A DNA stretch of 64,000 nt from a bacterium (lineage in GTDB: Bacteria; Krumholzibacteriota; Krumholzibacteriia; LZORAL124-64-63). The notes under the pieces were generated by a model. The model was not told the DNA's origin and made no database searches. It was given only the letters and a program-made list of their open reading frames with translations. A program made the position numbers and the translations under genes. The stretch is taken from the NCBI GenBank assembly GCA_016712675.1, contig JADJQR010000001.1, positions 744,001-808,000 of the forward strand, in the 5' to 3' direction. Positions 1-8,185 of this stretch are shown piece after piece. Within the stretch, counting starts at the first letter, position 1; every line of letters starts with the position of its first letter.

Positions 1-1040
1 GGGCGCTACGCCCCGGCGAAGACGGACGATGGCGATTCAGGACGGATTTCGCCGAAGGCCGGCCCCTTCAGTTCAAGTTCACCCTCGGCGGCTGGGACCG
101 CGTCGAGAAGGGACCCGCCGGCGAGGAGCTGCAGAACCGCCTGCATGTGGCCGCTGGCGACACGACATTGCGCCTGGTCGTGGCACGCTGGGCCGATGGC
201 GGCCCGCCGCGCGCCACGGCCACCGGCGACATCAGACCCCTGGCGGTGCCCGGCTTCCTCGGCGGCCGCCGCGTGTGGGTGTGGCTGCCGCCTGGTTATG
301 CGGACGAGCCTGACCGCCGCTATCCCGTGTTCTACGTGCTGGACGGCCAGAACGCGTTCGATGCAGCCACCAGCTTCGCGGGCGAGTGGGAGATCGACGA
401 ATCGCTGGCCAGGCTCGTCGCCGACGGCGAGGTCGAGCCGCTGATCGTCGTGGCCGTGGCCAACGGTGGCGCGCTGCGCACCGACGAGTACACACCGTGG
501 CCCGGCCCCGATCCTGGGGCACCGACGGGCGGGCACACGGCGGGCGGCCGCGCCGGGGAGCACCTCACGGCCATCGTGACCGAACTGATGCCTGCCGTCG
601 ATGACGCCTTCCGGACTCGGCGCGGGCCTGACCACACGGGTCTCTGCGGCTCATCGTTCGGCGGGCTGATGGCGCTGCACGCGGGCTGGGCGCGGCCGGA
701 CGTGTTCGGCCGCCTGGCTGCGCTTTCGCCCAGCCTCGGCTGGGCCGGCGGGGCGCCCTTGGCGATGATCGAGGCACGGGAGCGCCCCGCGGTGCGCCTC
801 TACACGGACATGGGCACGCGAGAGCGGGGCCATGTCACGGACGGCGACGGCAATGGCACCGATGACGCGATCGACGACCTGCGCACCCTTCGCGAGGCGT
901 TGCTGCGTCGCGGCTTCCGCGAAGGAATCGACCTCCTGGTGGTCGAGGACGAGGGCGCCCGCCACCACGAGTCGCACTGGGCGCGGCGCTTTCCGGTTGC
1001 CGCGCGCTTCCTCTTCCCGGGCCCGGCCGCGCGCCGTTGA
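1..1040 (+). CDS. Esterase, alpha/beta-hydrolase (Fes/esterase D type), 5' end cut by window
   Basis: The reading frame is open from base 3 with no start, so the gene begins before the window; an ATG at about 147 is internal. The first 45 visible residues (around LGGWDRVEKG) resemble the N-terminal beta-sandwich that precedes the esterase domain in enterochelin-esterase-like enzymes. The rest is a PF00756-type alpha/beta hydrolase: the motif PVFYVLDGQNAFD and the nucleophile elbow GSSFGG are visible, and a His near the end (ARHHESHWARRF) could complete the triad. It probably hydrolyses an ester in the periplasm or outside the cell; the substrate cannot be told. A related lipoprotein esterase lies at 17604-18431. 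It is convergent with the next gene. Confidence 0.85.
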   Translation, partial: ALRPGEDGRWRFRTDFAEGRPLQFKFTLGGWDRVEKGPAGEELQNRLHVAAGDTTLRLVVARWADGGPPRATATGDIRPLAVPGFLGGRRVWVWLPPGYADEPDRRYPVFYVLDGQNAFDAATSFAGEWEIDESLARLVADGEVEPLIVVAVANGGALRTDEYTPWPGPDPGAPTGGHTAGGRAGEHLTAIVTELMPAVDDAFRTRRGPDHTGLCGSSFGGLMALHAGWARPDVFGRLAALSPSLGWAGGAPLAMIEARERPAVRLYTDMGTRERGHVTDGDGNGTDDAIDDLRTLREALLRRGFREGIDLLVVEDEGARHHESHWARRFPVAARFLFPGPAARR

Positions 1041-1065
1041 CGCCGGCCACGAGTGCCGACAGGCA

Positions 1066-1097
1066 GGGCCCGGGACCGCCCCTGTGGCCCCGGGCCC
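1066..1097. terminator. GC-rich hairpin between convergent genes
   Basis: Perfect 9-base arms GGGCCCGGG / CCCGGGCCC are separated by 14 bases, between the stop at 1040 and the convergent stop at 1126. No clear T-run follows, so it is a probable rather than proven bidirectional terminator. Confidence 0.5.
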
Positions 1098-1125
1098 GTG
1101 GCGGGACGTGGTCCCGCTTGCCATA

Positions 1126-2070
1126 TCAGCGGTACATCGCCTTCAGCGTGCCCAGCGACGTCGTTTCCTCGGCCGCCTTGTCGGTCTCGTCGTAGTCTGC
1201 CATGTCGCCCGTGAACTCCATGTCCGCGCCGCCGAAGTCGAACGTCAGCCCTTCCTTGTCGATCTCATCGTCGCTGTCACCGATCAGTACGACGCCCTCG
1301 GGGCAGCCGCCGTGGTTCCAGCGGTGGAGGTCCTTGATCAGGCGCAGCGCTTGCCGGCGTTCGTTGTGGCGGGGCTCGCGGTGGCGACCGCTGAGTTCCA
1401 GCGGGTAGTTCGCCAGCCAGGCATCGGCCGCCGCGACCTCGGATTCGACGTCATTGGCGACGCCGTTGGCCAGGTTCAATTTGGCGACCGCCAGCTGGTG
1501 GGCAAGCCGCCGCCCGACCAGCCCGCGATGGGGCTGGCGCAGCAGCCGCTCCAGCTGGCGCTGTTCGTAGGTGACGCCGCCGAGCGTGAGCGCCTGGACC
1601 GGCCAATCGGCGCGGTGCCGCAGCCACCAGCGCGAGGCGTGACGGCAAACCTGGTCCGGCGTGTCGTCGTCGGGCGGTGTGCAATCGACAGCGACCACCA
1701 CTTCGTCGCTCGTGATGTTGAAGCTGTCGCCGCGGGTGTCGTAGACCTGGGCGAACACGGTCACCACTGCACGCTGGTCCAGGGGCGACTGCCACGAGGC
1801 GCCGTAGGGATACGTCACGGTCGCGACCGTGGGGATCTCGAGCCAGCGTTCGTCGTCGTAGCGTTCCAGCTCGACGCCGTTGCTGTCGGCCAGCTGCACG
1901 CTGAACACGAGGAGGACGGCGCGCGCCCCGGGTCGGAAGGTGATCGTCGCCTCCGCGCCCCAGGCGTTGCAATCCGCCGTCGCGGTGAGCTGGTCCAGCA
2001 TCGCGGCGCCCGCCACGGCCGGACCCATAGCCAGAGCGGCCAGGGCCAGCAACAGATGCTTGTTCCTCAT
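1126..2070 (-). CDS. Secreted protein of unknown function with C-terminal TSLGTLKAMYR tail
   Basis: The 314-residue product starts at the ATG at 2070, preceded by GGAAGAAGG, and opens with a typical signal peptide (MRNKHLLLALAALAMG, cleavage near AGAA). Residues 20-110 look like a beta-rich domain. Residues 125-215 carry a WWLRHRADWPV...LTLGGVTY module followed by a helical stretch that resembles uncharacterised modules of secreted proteins with a W-x-x-H-x-x-x-W-P core. The tail is acidic (residues 275-300) and ends in TSLGTLKAMYR, matching the end of the protein encoded at 10771-11379. It is probably exported; the function is unknown. It is divergent from the methyltransferase at 2208. Confidence 0.75.
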   Translation of the reverse strand: MRNKHLLLALAALAMGPAVAGAAMLDQLTATADCNAWGAEATITFRPGARAVLLVFSVQLADSNGVELERYDDERWLEIPTVATVTYPYGASWQSPLDQRAVVTVFAQVYDTRGDSFNITSDEVVVAVDCTPPDDDTPDQVCRHASRWWLRHRADWPVQALTLGGVTYEQRQLERLLRQPHRGLVGRRLAHQLAVAKLNLANGVANDVESEVAAADAWLANYPLELSGRHREPRHNERRQALRLIKDLHRWNHGGCPEGVVLIGDSDDEIDKEGLTFDFGGADMEFTGDMADYDETDKAAEETTSLGTLKAMYR

Positions 2071-2173
2071 GATGCCTTCTTCCGTCCGTTCCGGCCTTCC
2101 CTCGCGACCGGAGCGCCAGTTTCGGGCGGGGATCTGCAACTCGCGGGCCAAGACCGGCCTGCCGCGCCCGGAC

Positions 2174-2201
2174 TTGCGTTGCCGCGCCCGTGCGCTAGGA
2201 T
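2174..2201 (+). promoter_or_regulatory. Candidate promoter, possibly giving a leaderless mRNA
   Basis: TTGCGT (2174-2179), a 16-base spacer and TAGGAT (2196-2201) lie so close to the ATG at 2208 that transcription would start at or next to the start codon. No strong Shine-Dalgarno is seen between them. Confidence 0.4.
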
Positions 2202-2207
2202 GCGAAC

Positions 2208-3011
2208 ATGCACGACTCCGACTCCATCGCCTGCCGACTGTGTGCCTCCCGTGCCCCCGGTGCGCGCGTGGGCGCCTACCTGCGCTGCGCCGACTGCGGC
2301 TGCTTCTACCTCGTTGAGACTCCACCGGGGCCATCGAATGCCCGATTCGAAGGCGGATCCGCGGCGCACTGCGAGGCCGCCGACCTGGCGCGCGTCGGCT
2401 ACTTCGAGCGTCGGCTCGCCCAGGCCCTTTGCCACGTCCCCGGGGGAGCCGTGGGACGCCTGGTCGATGTCGGCTGCGGCGCGGGCATCCTCTTGGGGCT
2501 GGCGGCGGACAAGGGGTGGCAGGTCGCGGGCATCGAATTGTCGTCGGACCTCGCGGCGCGCGTGCGGGCGCGGGTGCCGTCGGCCCAGGTGATGATCGGC
2601 GATGCGACGGCCATCAGGCAGTGGCCGTGGCCCGGGCAGGCCGAGGTCGTGGTGCTTCTGGATGTGATCGAACACGTCGCCGACCCGGGTGCACTGCTGG
2701 CGCGCTGCCGGGCCGGTCTGCGCCGGGGCGGTACATTGCTCCTGCAGACACCGAATGCACGCTCACTGCGGGCACGCCGGCAGGGTGCGCGCTGGCCCAT
2801 GCTCGACCCCGAGCAGCACCTGGTCCTGTTCTCTCCGCGCGAACTGCGCCGGGCGCTCGAAGGGGCCGGTTTCGCGGTGCTGGATTGCCGCACCGTCAGC
2901 GGCACCGGCACCGAGACGGGGGCGGCGCGGCTGGTCGCAGCCACGAAGGAGCGTTTGCTCGCCGCCGCGGGGCTCGGCAACGGCCTGCTGGCCATCGGGC
3001 GCGCTCGATGA
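2208..3011 (+). CDS. Class I SAM-dependent methyltransferase with N-terminal zinc-ribbon-like Cys pairs
   Basis: The 267-residue product starts with two Cys pairs (CRLC near residue 10 and CADC near 29), which resemble a zinc ribbon. A Rossmann methyltransferase of the Methyltransf_23 type follows: motif I VDVGCGAGILLG around residues 85-95, an acidic strand end AGIELS, and a motif II-like VVVLLDVIEHVADP. SAM binding is well supported; the acceptor is not known. This arrangement is common in enzymes that modify sugars or lipids, but nothing next to it confirms that. It is convergent with the lipoprotein gene that ends at 3021. Confidence 0.88.
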   Translation: MHDSDSIACRLCASRAPGARVGAYLRCADCGCFYLVETPPGPSNARFEGGSAAHCEAADLARVGYFERRLAQALCHVPGGAVGRLVDVGCGAGILLGLAADKGWQVAGIELSSDLAARVRARVPSAQVMIGDATAIRQWPWPGQAEVVVLLDVIEHVADPGALLARCRAGLRRGGTLLLQTPNARSLRARRQGARWPMLDPEQHLVLFSPRELRRALEGAGFAVLDCRTVSGTGTETGAARLVAATKERLLAAAGLGNGLLAIGRAR

Positions 3012-3020
3012 CGCCGCGGC

Positions 3021-4160
3021 TCAGCCCCGCGTCAGCAGCAACGGCAGCCTGAAACTGGCGCTCGCCGAGAGCTGGTACCCCACCGCGTGGAGCAGGCCGG
3101 CAGCGTCGCGTCCCAGTTGAAGCACTGCGCCGTGGAAGGGGCTCAGGTCGCGCGTGATGCCGTTCGCATCCAGGCGCAGGATCGTGGCGAGCCCGGATCC
3201 GTCCTCGCTGCCGCACGCGACGTACCAGACGCCGCCGCCGACCGGGAGCACGTCGTTCACACCGCCGATCAGGTCGCCGTCCGGCAACGACGGCTCGCTC
3301 CAGGTGCCGCTCGCATCGCGGATGCGCACGAAGGCGCGCGGCGTCGCACCTCCCACCTCGGCCACGCCGCCAACCAGGACCGTGCCATCGTCGGCGACGG
3401 CCACGCATCGCAGCGTCCGTCCCAGGATTCCGGTCCCCAAAGGCAGCCTCGACCAGGTGCCTTCGTCCATGTCGAGGGTGAGCACGACAGGCGGCGTGTC
3501 GGAGCCGCTGTCGAACCCGCAAGCCAGCGCCCGTCCGTTGCCGACAAAGACGTCGGCGTAGCCACCGACGTGCAATTGGCTAAGCGGGGTCGCTTCGGTG
3601 GACCAGGCGCCGGGCTCCCTGCTGGCCCACAGGGCGCCGCCGATGGCGGTCCCGCCGGCCACCATCAAAACGTCGTCTCCATCGATGGCGGCGATCCGAG
3701 AGCCACTCCGCGCGATCGATGCGCCGACCGCGCCGCGCTGATCGTGGACCAGGCACGGGTCCACCTGTTGCTGCAGATAGCCTCCCACCGCGATCCCGGC
3801 CGCGCCGGCTGCGACATCCAGAAAGAGAGCATTGCCCGGCGGATTGACGAGCTCTCGGCGCACCCAGTTCCCGGCCGGGTCCCGCACCACGAGCACGTAG
3901 TCGCGACCTGCCTTGCCGGTGCCTGACCCGAGGATGTACCCGGTGGCGTCGCTAAAATCGATCGCATGCAGGCTCGTGCCGAGTTCCAGCTGCGGTAGTT
4001 CGGCAACTCGCCAGGAGCCGGTGTCCTCGGGCCTGGTCGGGGGCTCGTGTCCGCAACCGAGGGCGGTGGCCAACGCGACCAGGACGGCCAACAGGACGGC
4101 CAACCGTCCGCCGAAGCGGTACCGGTGCCTGACGGCACATGACAGGGCGGTGTCTGGCAA
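3021..4160 (-). CDS. Putative lipoprotein with beta-propeller-like repeats
   Basis: The start is the TTG at 4160: GGGAGG lies 7 bases upstream and no ATG fits as well. The product is 379 residues. After a basic segment (about residue 10-18) comes a hydrophobic stretch ending ALATALGCGHE, which reads as a weak lipobox with Cys near residue 36. The remainder is a series of roughly 50-60-residue segments with alternating G-S/T and hydrophobic strands (YILGSGTGK, ALACGFDSGSD, VLVGGVAEVGG, VWYVACGSEDG), as in YCF48 or kelch-like propellers. No catalytic motif was found. A surface or periplasmic binding role is possible. Confidence 0.65.
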   Translation of the reverse strand: MPDTALSCAVRHRYRFGGRLAVLLAVLVALATALGCGHEPPTRPEDTGSWRVAELPQLELGTSLHAIDFSDATGYILGSGTGKAGRDYVLVVRDPAGNWVRRELVNPPGNALFLDVAAGAAGIAVGGYLQQQVDPCLVHDQRGAVGASIARSGSRIAAIDGDDVLMVAGGTAIGGALWASREPGAWSTEATPLSQLHVGGYADVFVGNGRALACGFDSGSDTPPVVLTLDMDEGTWSRLPLGTGILGRTLRCVAVADDGTVLVGGVAEVGGATPRAFVRIRDASGTWSEPSLPDGDLIGGVNDVLPVGGGVWYVACGSEDGSGLATILRLDANGITRDLSPFHGAVLQLGRDAAGLLHAVGYQLSASASFRLPLLLTRG

Positions 4161-4277
4161 GGCAACGCCTCCCGGGGCGTGTGGGTGGCAGCGTACGGTC
4201 GGTAGTCGCCCGGCGGGCCGCGCTGATCATACGGAACCGGGACTCAACCGGCAATCCTGGGACTAATCCGACGACAT

Positions 4278-4292
4278 GACAATAATATTGTC
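4278..4292 (+). promoter_or_regulatory. Operator-like inverted repeat 1 upstream of MarR gene
   Basis: GACAAT-AAT-ATTGTC is a perfect 6-base inverted repeat around a 3-base centre, in an AT-rich patch of a GC-rich genome. A near-identical copy is centred 53 bases downstream, about five helical turns. Because it lies between the lipoprotein gene (start 4160) and the MarR gene (start 4460), it could act on either. Confidence 0.6.
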
Positions 4293-4330
4293 GCATATGG
4301 CGAGATTGGATTCGTTGTGGCCTGCATGAT

Positions 4331-4346
4331 GACAATAATATTGACA
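4331..4346 (+). promoter_or_regulatory. Operator-like inverted repeat 2 overlapping a TTGACA box
   Basis: GACAAT-AAT-ATTGAC repeats the 4278-4292 element with one change, and the shared core including flank is ATGACAATAATATTG. The right arm runs into TTGACA at 4341-4346, a good -35 hexamer, although no strong -10 is seen 17 bases later. A repressor bound here would cover the promoter, the usual layout for MarR autoregulation. Confidence 0.6.
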
Positions 4347-4459
4347 TATATCTGGATTGGCGTTCAACTCTGGTTGGGTGGCGGCAAGTTTGTCAATGAG
4401 GTTGTCGAATCGGGGTACTGCAAGAGGCCGGTTCGCTGCCTTCAGTACGGAGGAATCGG

Positions 4460-5008
4460 ATGTTCGACCACGTCGTATCGTCCGTCGAAGCCCGGCACGC
4501 GCCGGATCCGGCAGCGATGTATGCCGCCGGCAACCTGGCCACGGCGGTGCGCCGCCTGGCAGAGAGGCTGGACACCGTCGCCCGTGACCTGCACGCCGGC
4601 GACGATCTGACGGTGTCCGAGCGTGGGCTGCTGCTGGCCCTTCGTCAAGGCGGTGAGCAGACCATCCCGCAGCTGGCGGTACGCCGTGGCGCGACACGCC
4701 AGTACGTCCAGCAGGCGCTCGGGCCGCTCGCTGCCCGCGGCCTGGTCGAGTGGCGGGTGAATCCGCGTCACCGGCGGTCGCGCCTGGCGGTGCTGAGCCC
4801 GACCGGAGCGGCAGCGGCGCGCCGCGTGATGGCTCGGGAGGGACGGTTGATGGAGCGAGTGGCGGCAACGTTGCCGCGTGAGCAGGCGCTCGCGGCCACG
4901 GCGGCACTCGCTGCGATCGAGATGGTCCTGGCGCCGGCCCTGGCCGCAGCGCTCGCCGCGGAGACCGCGTCCGGCGCCGGGACGGGGGCCGCTGCAACTC
5001 GGGCTTGA
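4460..5008 (+). CDS. MarR-family transcriptional regulator
   Basis: The 182-residue product starts at the ATG at 4460, with GGAGG six bases upstream. The winged-helix fold is visible: an N-terminal dimerisation helix (NLATAVRRLAERLDTV), a helix-turn-helix with SERGLLLALRQGGEQTIPQLAVRRGATRQYV split over residues 50-82, a wing with the DxR-like NPRHRRSRLAVLSPTG, then C-terminal helices that end in an Ala-rich tail. MarR proteins usually repress their own gene and a neighbour and respond to small ligands. The two matching inverted repeats upstream are its likely operators. It is convergent with the flavoprotein gene (5-base gap). Confidence 0.88.
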   Translation: MFDHVVSSVEARHAPDPAAMYAAGNLATAVRRLAERLDTVARDLHAGDDLTVSERGLLLALRQGGEQTIPQLAVRRGATRQYVQQALGPLAARGLVEWRVNPRHRRSRLAVLSPTGAAAARRVMAREGRLMERVAATLPREQALAATAALAAIEMVLAPALAAALAAETASGAGTGAAATRA

Positions 5009-5013
5009 ACGGC

Positions 5014-6288
5014 CTAGTCCGCGGCGAGGGCCAGCCCGGCCAGGCGTCCCGTGGTCCAGCAGGACTGGAAGTTGAAACCGCCCGTCACGCCGTCGATGTC
5101 AAGCACCTCGCCGGCCAGGTACAGCCCGGGGCAGCGTCGACTGCCCATCGTGCGGAAGTCGACCTCTCGCAGGTCGACGCCCCCGCAGGTGACGAACTCC
5201 TCCTTGTGCGCGCTTCGTCCCGTTGTCCGCAGGTGCGTGTCGCGCAGCGCTGTGCCCAGACTCGCGCGTGCTGCGCGGCCGAGGTCGCCCCATCTCTCCT
5301 GCGGACCGAGGCCGGCCTGGTCGGCAAGCGCCGCCCACAGCCGCTTCGGCAGGCCGCCTGGTCCCGCGGCCACGACCTCTTGCCCGCCGTGGGTGCGGGC
5401 CCAATCCTGCAGAAGGGCCTCGATGCCGTCGCCAGCGGTGCGCGGCAGCCAGTCGATGCGCAGAACGGCGCGATAGCCGACATCGTGAAGGATGCGCGCG
5501 GCCCAGGCGGACAGCACGAGCACGGCGGGTCCGCTCACGCCCCGATGTGTGACCAGCACGGGGCCGCGACGGCTGCAGGCCGCACGGCCTTCGCCGACGG
5601 TGACCACCGCATCGGGCACAGCGACGCCGGCCAACGCCGTCAACCAGGGAGCGTCGCAGTCGAGGCTGAACAGCGAAGGCACCGGTGGCACGATCGTGTG
5701 GCCGAGCGACGTAGCCAGCGTGTAGCCGTCGCCGGAGCGGTCCGCGGTCTCGCCGGCGACGCCGTCGGTCGGTGTGCCCCGATGGAGTGACGTGCGTCCC
5801 CCGGTCGCCAGCAGCACCCGGTCGGCGTGCAGTGCGGGACCATCGACGATGTCCACCGTGAAGACGCCGTCGGCGGAGCGCACCGCGCGCACGCCCTGAT
5901 GCAGGCGCAGTTCGACGCCGAGCGCGTGCGCCGCGGACAGCAGCGCCGCCGCCACGGTTCGGGCATCGTCGGTGACCGGGAACATGCGGCCGTCCGGCTC
6001 GGTCTTGAGCGCCACGCCGCGAGCGGCGAACCAGGCAGCGGTGTCGGCGGGACCGAAGCGCGTGAGGGGGCCGCGAAGCTCGCGTCCGCCGCGCGGGTAG
6101 CGGGTGACCAGTTCCTTCGGGTCGAAGCAGGCGTGCGTCACGTTGCAGCGGCCGCCGCCCGATACCAGAACCTTGGCCAGCGCCCGTCCGGACATCTCGC
6201 AGACCACGACCGGACGGTCGGGTGCCAGTTCGCGCGCGGTGATGGCGGCGAACAGGCCGGCCGGTCCGGCGCCGATGACGACGATCAT
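5014..6288 (-). CDS. HI0933/YhiN-family FAD-dependent oxidoreductase
   Basis: The 424-residue product starts at the ATG at 6288 behind GGAGG. The N-terminal dinucleotide motif GAGPAGLFAA, the family signature SGGGRCNVTH (about residues 43-52) and the C-terminal GGFNFQSCWTTGRLAG identify a BaiN/HI0933-like flavoprotein; length is normal for the family (about 400). It is cytosolic and FAD is likely bound at the N terminus. The physiological reaction of most members is unknown, although one gut homologue (BaiN) reduces bile-acid intermediates. No substrate can be inferred here. Confidence 0.9.
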   Translation of the reverse strand: MIVVIGAGPAGLFAAITARELAPDRPVVVCEMSGRALAKVLVSGGGRCNVTHACFDPKELVTRYPRGGRELRGPLTRFGPADTAAWFAARGVALKTEPDGRMFPVTDDARTVAAALLSAAHALGVELRLHQGVRAVRSADGVFTVDIVDGPALHADRVLLATGGRTSLHRGTPTDGVAGETADRSGDGYTLATSLGHTIVPPVPSLFSLDCDAPWLTALAGVAVPDAVVTVGEGRAACSRRGPVLVTHRGVSGPAVLVLSAWAARILHDVGYRAVLRIDWLPRTAGDGIEALLQDWARTHGGQEVVAAGPGGLPKRLWAALADQAGLGPQERWGDLGRAARASLGTALRDTHLRTTGRSAHKEEFVTCGGVDLREVDFRTMGSRRCPGLYLAGEVLDIDGVTGGFNFQSCWTTGRLAGLALAAD

Positions 6289-6419
6289 GCTGGCCTCCGC
6301 TGTGTGGACGTTCGGCGTCCTCCACCGCTACCATGGGTGCGTGCCGCGACGTGTGCGCCGCGGCAAGGATGCCCCAACCATCGTCGCCCGGCCAGTGGCG
6401 ATTTCCCGGGAGAAGTGTT

Positions 6420-6953
6420 GTGAACAACCTGTTCGGTCGCGCGGCGACCGCCTGTCTGCTGTCCATCGCCACGGTGGCGATCACCGCCGCCGGTGAACTG
6501 GATCCGCGATTGGCGCCCCTGGCGCCCTACGTCGATCGCACCTTCACCGCCCACATGGGACCGCCCGGCAACGTGGCCGCCACCGTCGACGTGCAGCGGT
6601 GGGAGACGATACTCGGCGGCAAGGCTGTGCGCATCACGCACTCGATGAACGGAGGGGACTATGGCGGTGAATCGCTCATCATGTGGGATGTCGCGACGGA
6701 GTCGATCCGCTACTGGTACGTGACGACGGCCGACTTCCATACTGTCGGCACGATGTCGGCAGCCGGAGACTCGCTGGTCACGCTCGAGGAGGTCGTTGGC
6801 AACGCCGGCGGCATCACGCGGGTGGAGGGCGTCTGGCGGCGCACCACCGACGGGCTCAGCGTGACCAGTCGCATGGAAGCGGCGGACCAATGGCAGCCCC
6901 GGCGCGTACAGGCCTATGTCGAGACGCCGGATGCCGTCCCGACATTTCGCTGA
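6420..6953 (+). CDS. Exported lipocalin-like (DUF1579-like) protein
   Basis: The GTG at 6420, with GGGAGA upstream, gives a 177-residue protein that begins directly with a signal peptide (NNLFGRAATACLLSIATVA). A longer frame from 6333 would bury the signal. The mature part is a short beta-barrel-like sequence (TVDVQRWETILGGKAVRITH, then SLIMWDVATESIRYWYV), which resembles the DUF1579 or lipocalin-like small-ligand-binding barrels. No catalytic residues are evident. It is divergent from the flavoprotein and convergent with the cysQ-like gene (20-base gap). Confidence 0.7.
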   Translation: MNNLFGRAATACLLSIATVAITAAGELDPRLAPLAPYVDRTFTAHMGPPGNVAATVDVQRWETILGGKAVRITHSMNGGDYGGESLIMWDVATESIRYWYVTTADFHTVGTMSAAGDSLVTLEEVVGNAGGITRVEGVWRRTTDGLSVTSRMEAADQWQPRRVQAYVETPDAVPTFR

Positions 6954-6973
6954 GCGCCACGAGACGGGCTCGA

Positions 6974-7996
6974 TCAGCCGGACAGACCCAGGTCCGCGAT
7001 CGCCGCGATGACCGCGGCGTGGACCGGACCGCAGGTCGCGACCACGCCACGATTACGCGTCAGCTTGGCGCCGCACGAGAAGTCCAACTCGCGGCCGGCA
7101 ATGTCCGTCACCGTGCCGCCCGCTTCAGTCACGACCAGCGCACCCGCGCCGTGATCCCAGATGTTCTCCGCGTAGTCGGTCCGATTCGGCATGCGGAGGT
7201 ATGCCTCCGCCTCGCCACGCGCGACGACTCCGTACTTCGCCTGGCTGTCCAGCCGCACCGGAGGCGCTTTCACGCCCAGCCGCGCGACCACGCGCGCGGC
7301 GTCGTCATGCGAGGAGTGCGATGCTTCCACCGACTCGCAGAAGCGGATGTGCGCAGGATCGGCTGTCGCGCTCGTTCGCAGGCGACGCGGCAGACCATCG
7401 ACGCGCAGGGGCAACTGCCAGGCACCGCCGCCGGCCAGTGCCGCGAACAGTGTGCCGTCGCCGGCACCCACAGCGGCATCCGGTCCCAGGCTGGGGCAGC
7501 CCATCACGGCGACCGCCAGCTTCCCCCGGATGATGAGAGCCAACGCGATGGCATATTGCCCGCCGCGCAGGAAACCCTTCGTGCCGTCGACGGGGTCCAG
7601 GGTCCAGAAACGGGGCACGGCCTCGGCCTGTCCGCCACGGTCGATCCAGGCGCACACGTCGTCCGCGGTGGCGCCCGGACGCCGCGCGCCGACAAGCGCG
7701 GCCACGCGCTCGCGCAGGGCGGCATTGCCTGGTTCGCGCAGGGCGTCCGCGTTCTCCTCGCCCATGACCGGATCGTCGGGAAACGCCTGGCCCAGCGCGT
7801 GGCAAACGAGCGCCTGGGCGCCGAAGTCGGCGACGGTGACGGGACTGCGGTCGGGCTTGGCCAGTGCGCCGCGGTCGACCGCACCGCCCACTTCGTGGCA
7901 GAGCGAACCGGCCTCGCGCACGGCGGCCAGGGCGGCGTCCAGTTCACGGGCCAGGTGGTGGGTGGCCCAGGGAGTACGGGGCGGCAGGTCGTGCAT
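6974..7996 (-). CDS. cysQ: 3'(2'),5'-bisphosphate nucleotidase, CysQ/HAL2-like
   Basis: The ATG at 7996 (GGAGAT upstream) gives 340 residues. Inositol-monophosphatase-fold metal motifs are present in order: MGEEN near residue 77, LDPVDGTKGF near 135 (the DPxDGT metal site) and WDHGAGALVVTEAGG near 290. The length and the DPVDGTKGF wording fit the HAL2-type PAP phosphatases better than inositol monophosphatases. It would degrade 3'-phosphoadenosine 5'-phosphate released during sulfate assimilation or sulfation. No other sulfur gene is adjacent. The exact substrate is inferred. Confidence 0.82.
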   Translation of the reverse strand: MHDLPPRTPWATHHLARELDAALAAVREAGSLCHEVGGAVDRGALAKPDRSPVTVADFGAQALVCHALGQAFPDDPVMGEENADALREPGNAALRERVAALVGARRPGATADDVCAWIDRGGQAEAVPRFWTLDPVDGTKGFLRGGQYAIALALIIRGKLAVAVMGCPSLGPDAAVGAGDGTLFAALAGGGAWQLPLRVDGLPRRLRTSATADPAHIRFCESVEASHSSHDDAARVVARLGVKAPPVRLDSQAKYGVVARGEAEAYLRMPNRTDYAENIWDHGAGALVVTEAGGTVTDIAGRELDFSCGAKLTRNRGVVATCGPVHAAVIAAIADLGLSG

Positions 7997-8185
7997 CGGA
8001 TCTCCATCGGGGCGGCGGCGTACCGGCACCAGCTTAGCTCGCGGCGACCGCCTCGGCAACCACGGCCGGGCTCCGGCAGAATTCGCTGGATCAATCCCGA
8101 CCATTGGCATAAGTATTGGGACACAGAGCGAAGGGCCTGGCCAAGTGCCGAAGCGCGCGGTCGTGACCGCGCAGGAGGGACGATC

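Noticed and set aside
832-2592. A 586-codon plus-strand frame joining the esterase and methyltransferase regions
   Set aside because: It crosses a hairpin and runs antisense to the secreted-protein gene; both real neighbours are in other frames.
8104-8120. sigma-54-like TTGGCAT-N5-TTGG before the OmpA gene
   Set aside because: The -24 element fits but the -12 element has GG where GC is required, so support is too thin to annotate it.
6683-8185. 500 residues of open frame before the OmpA protein
   Set aside because: The signal peptide and AGGAGG at 8173 fix the start at 8186; the upstream part is the shadow of the cysQ-like gene.
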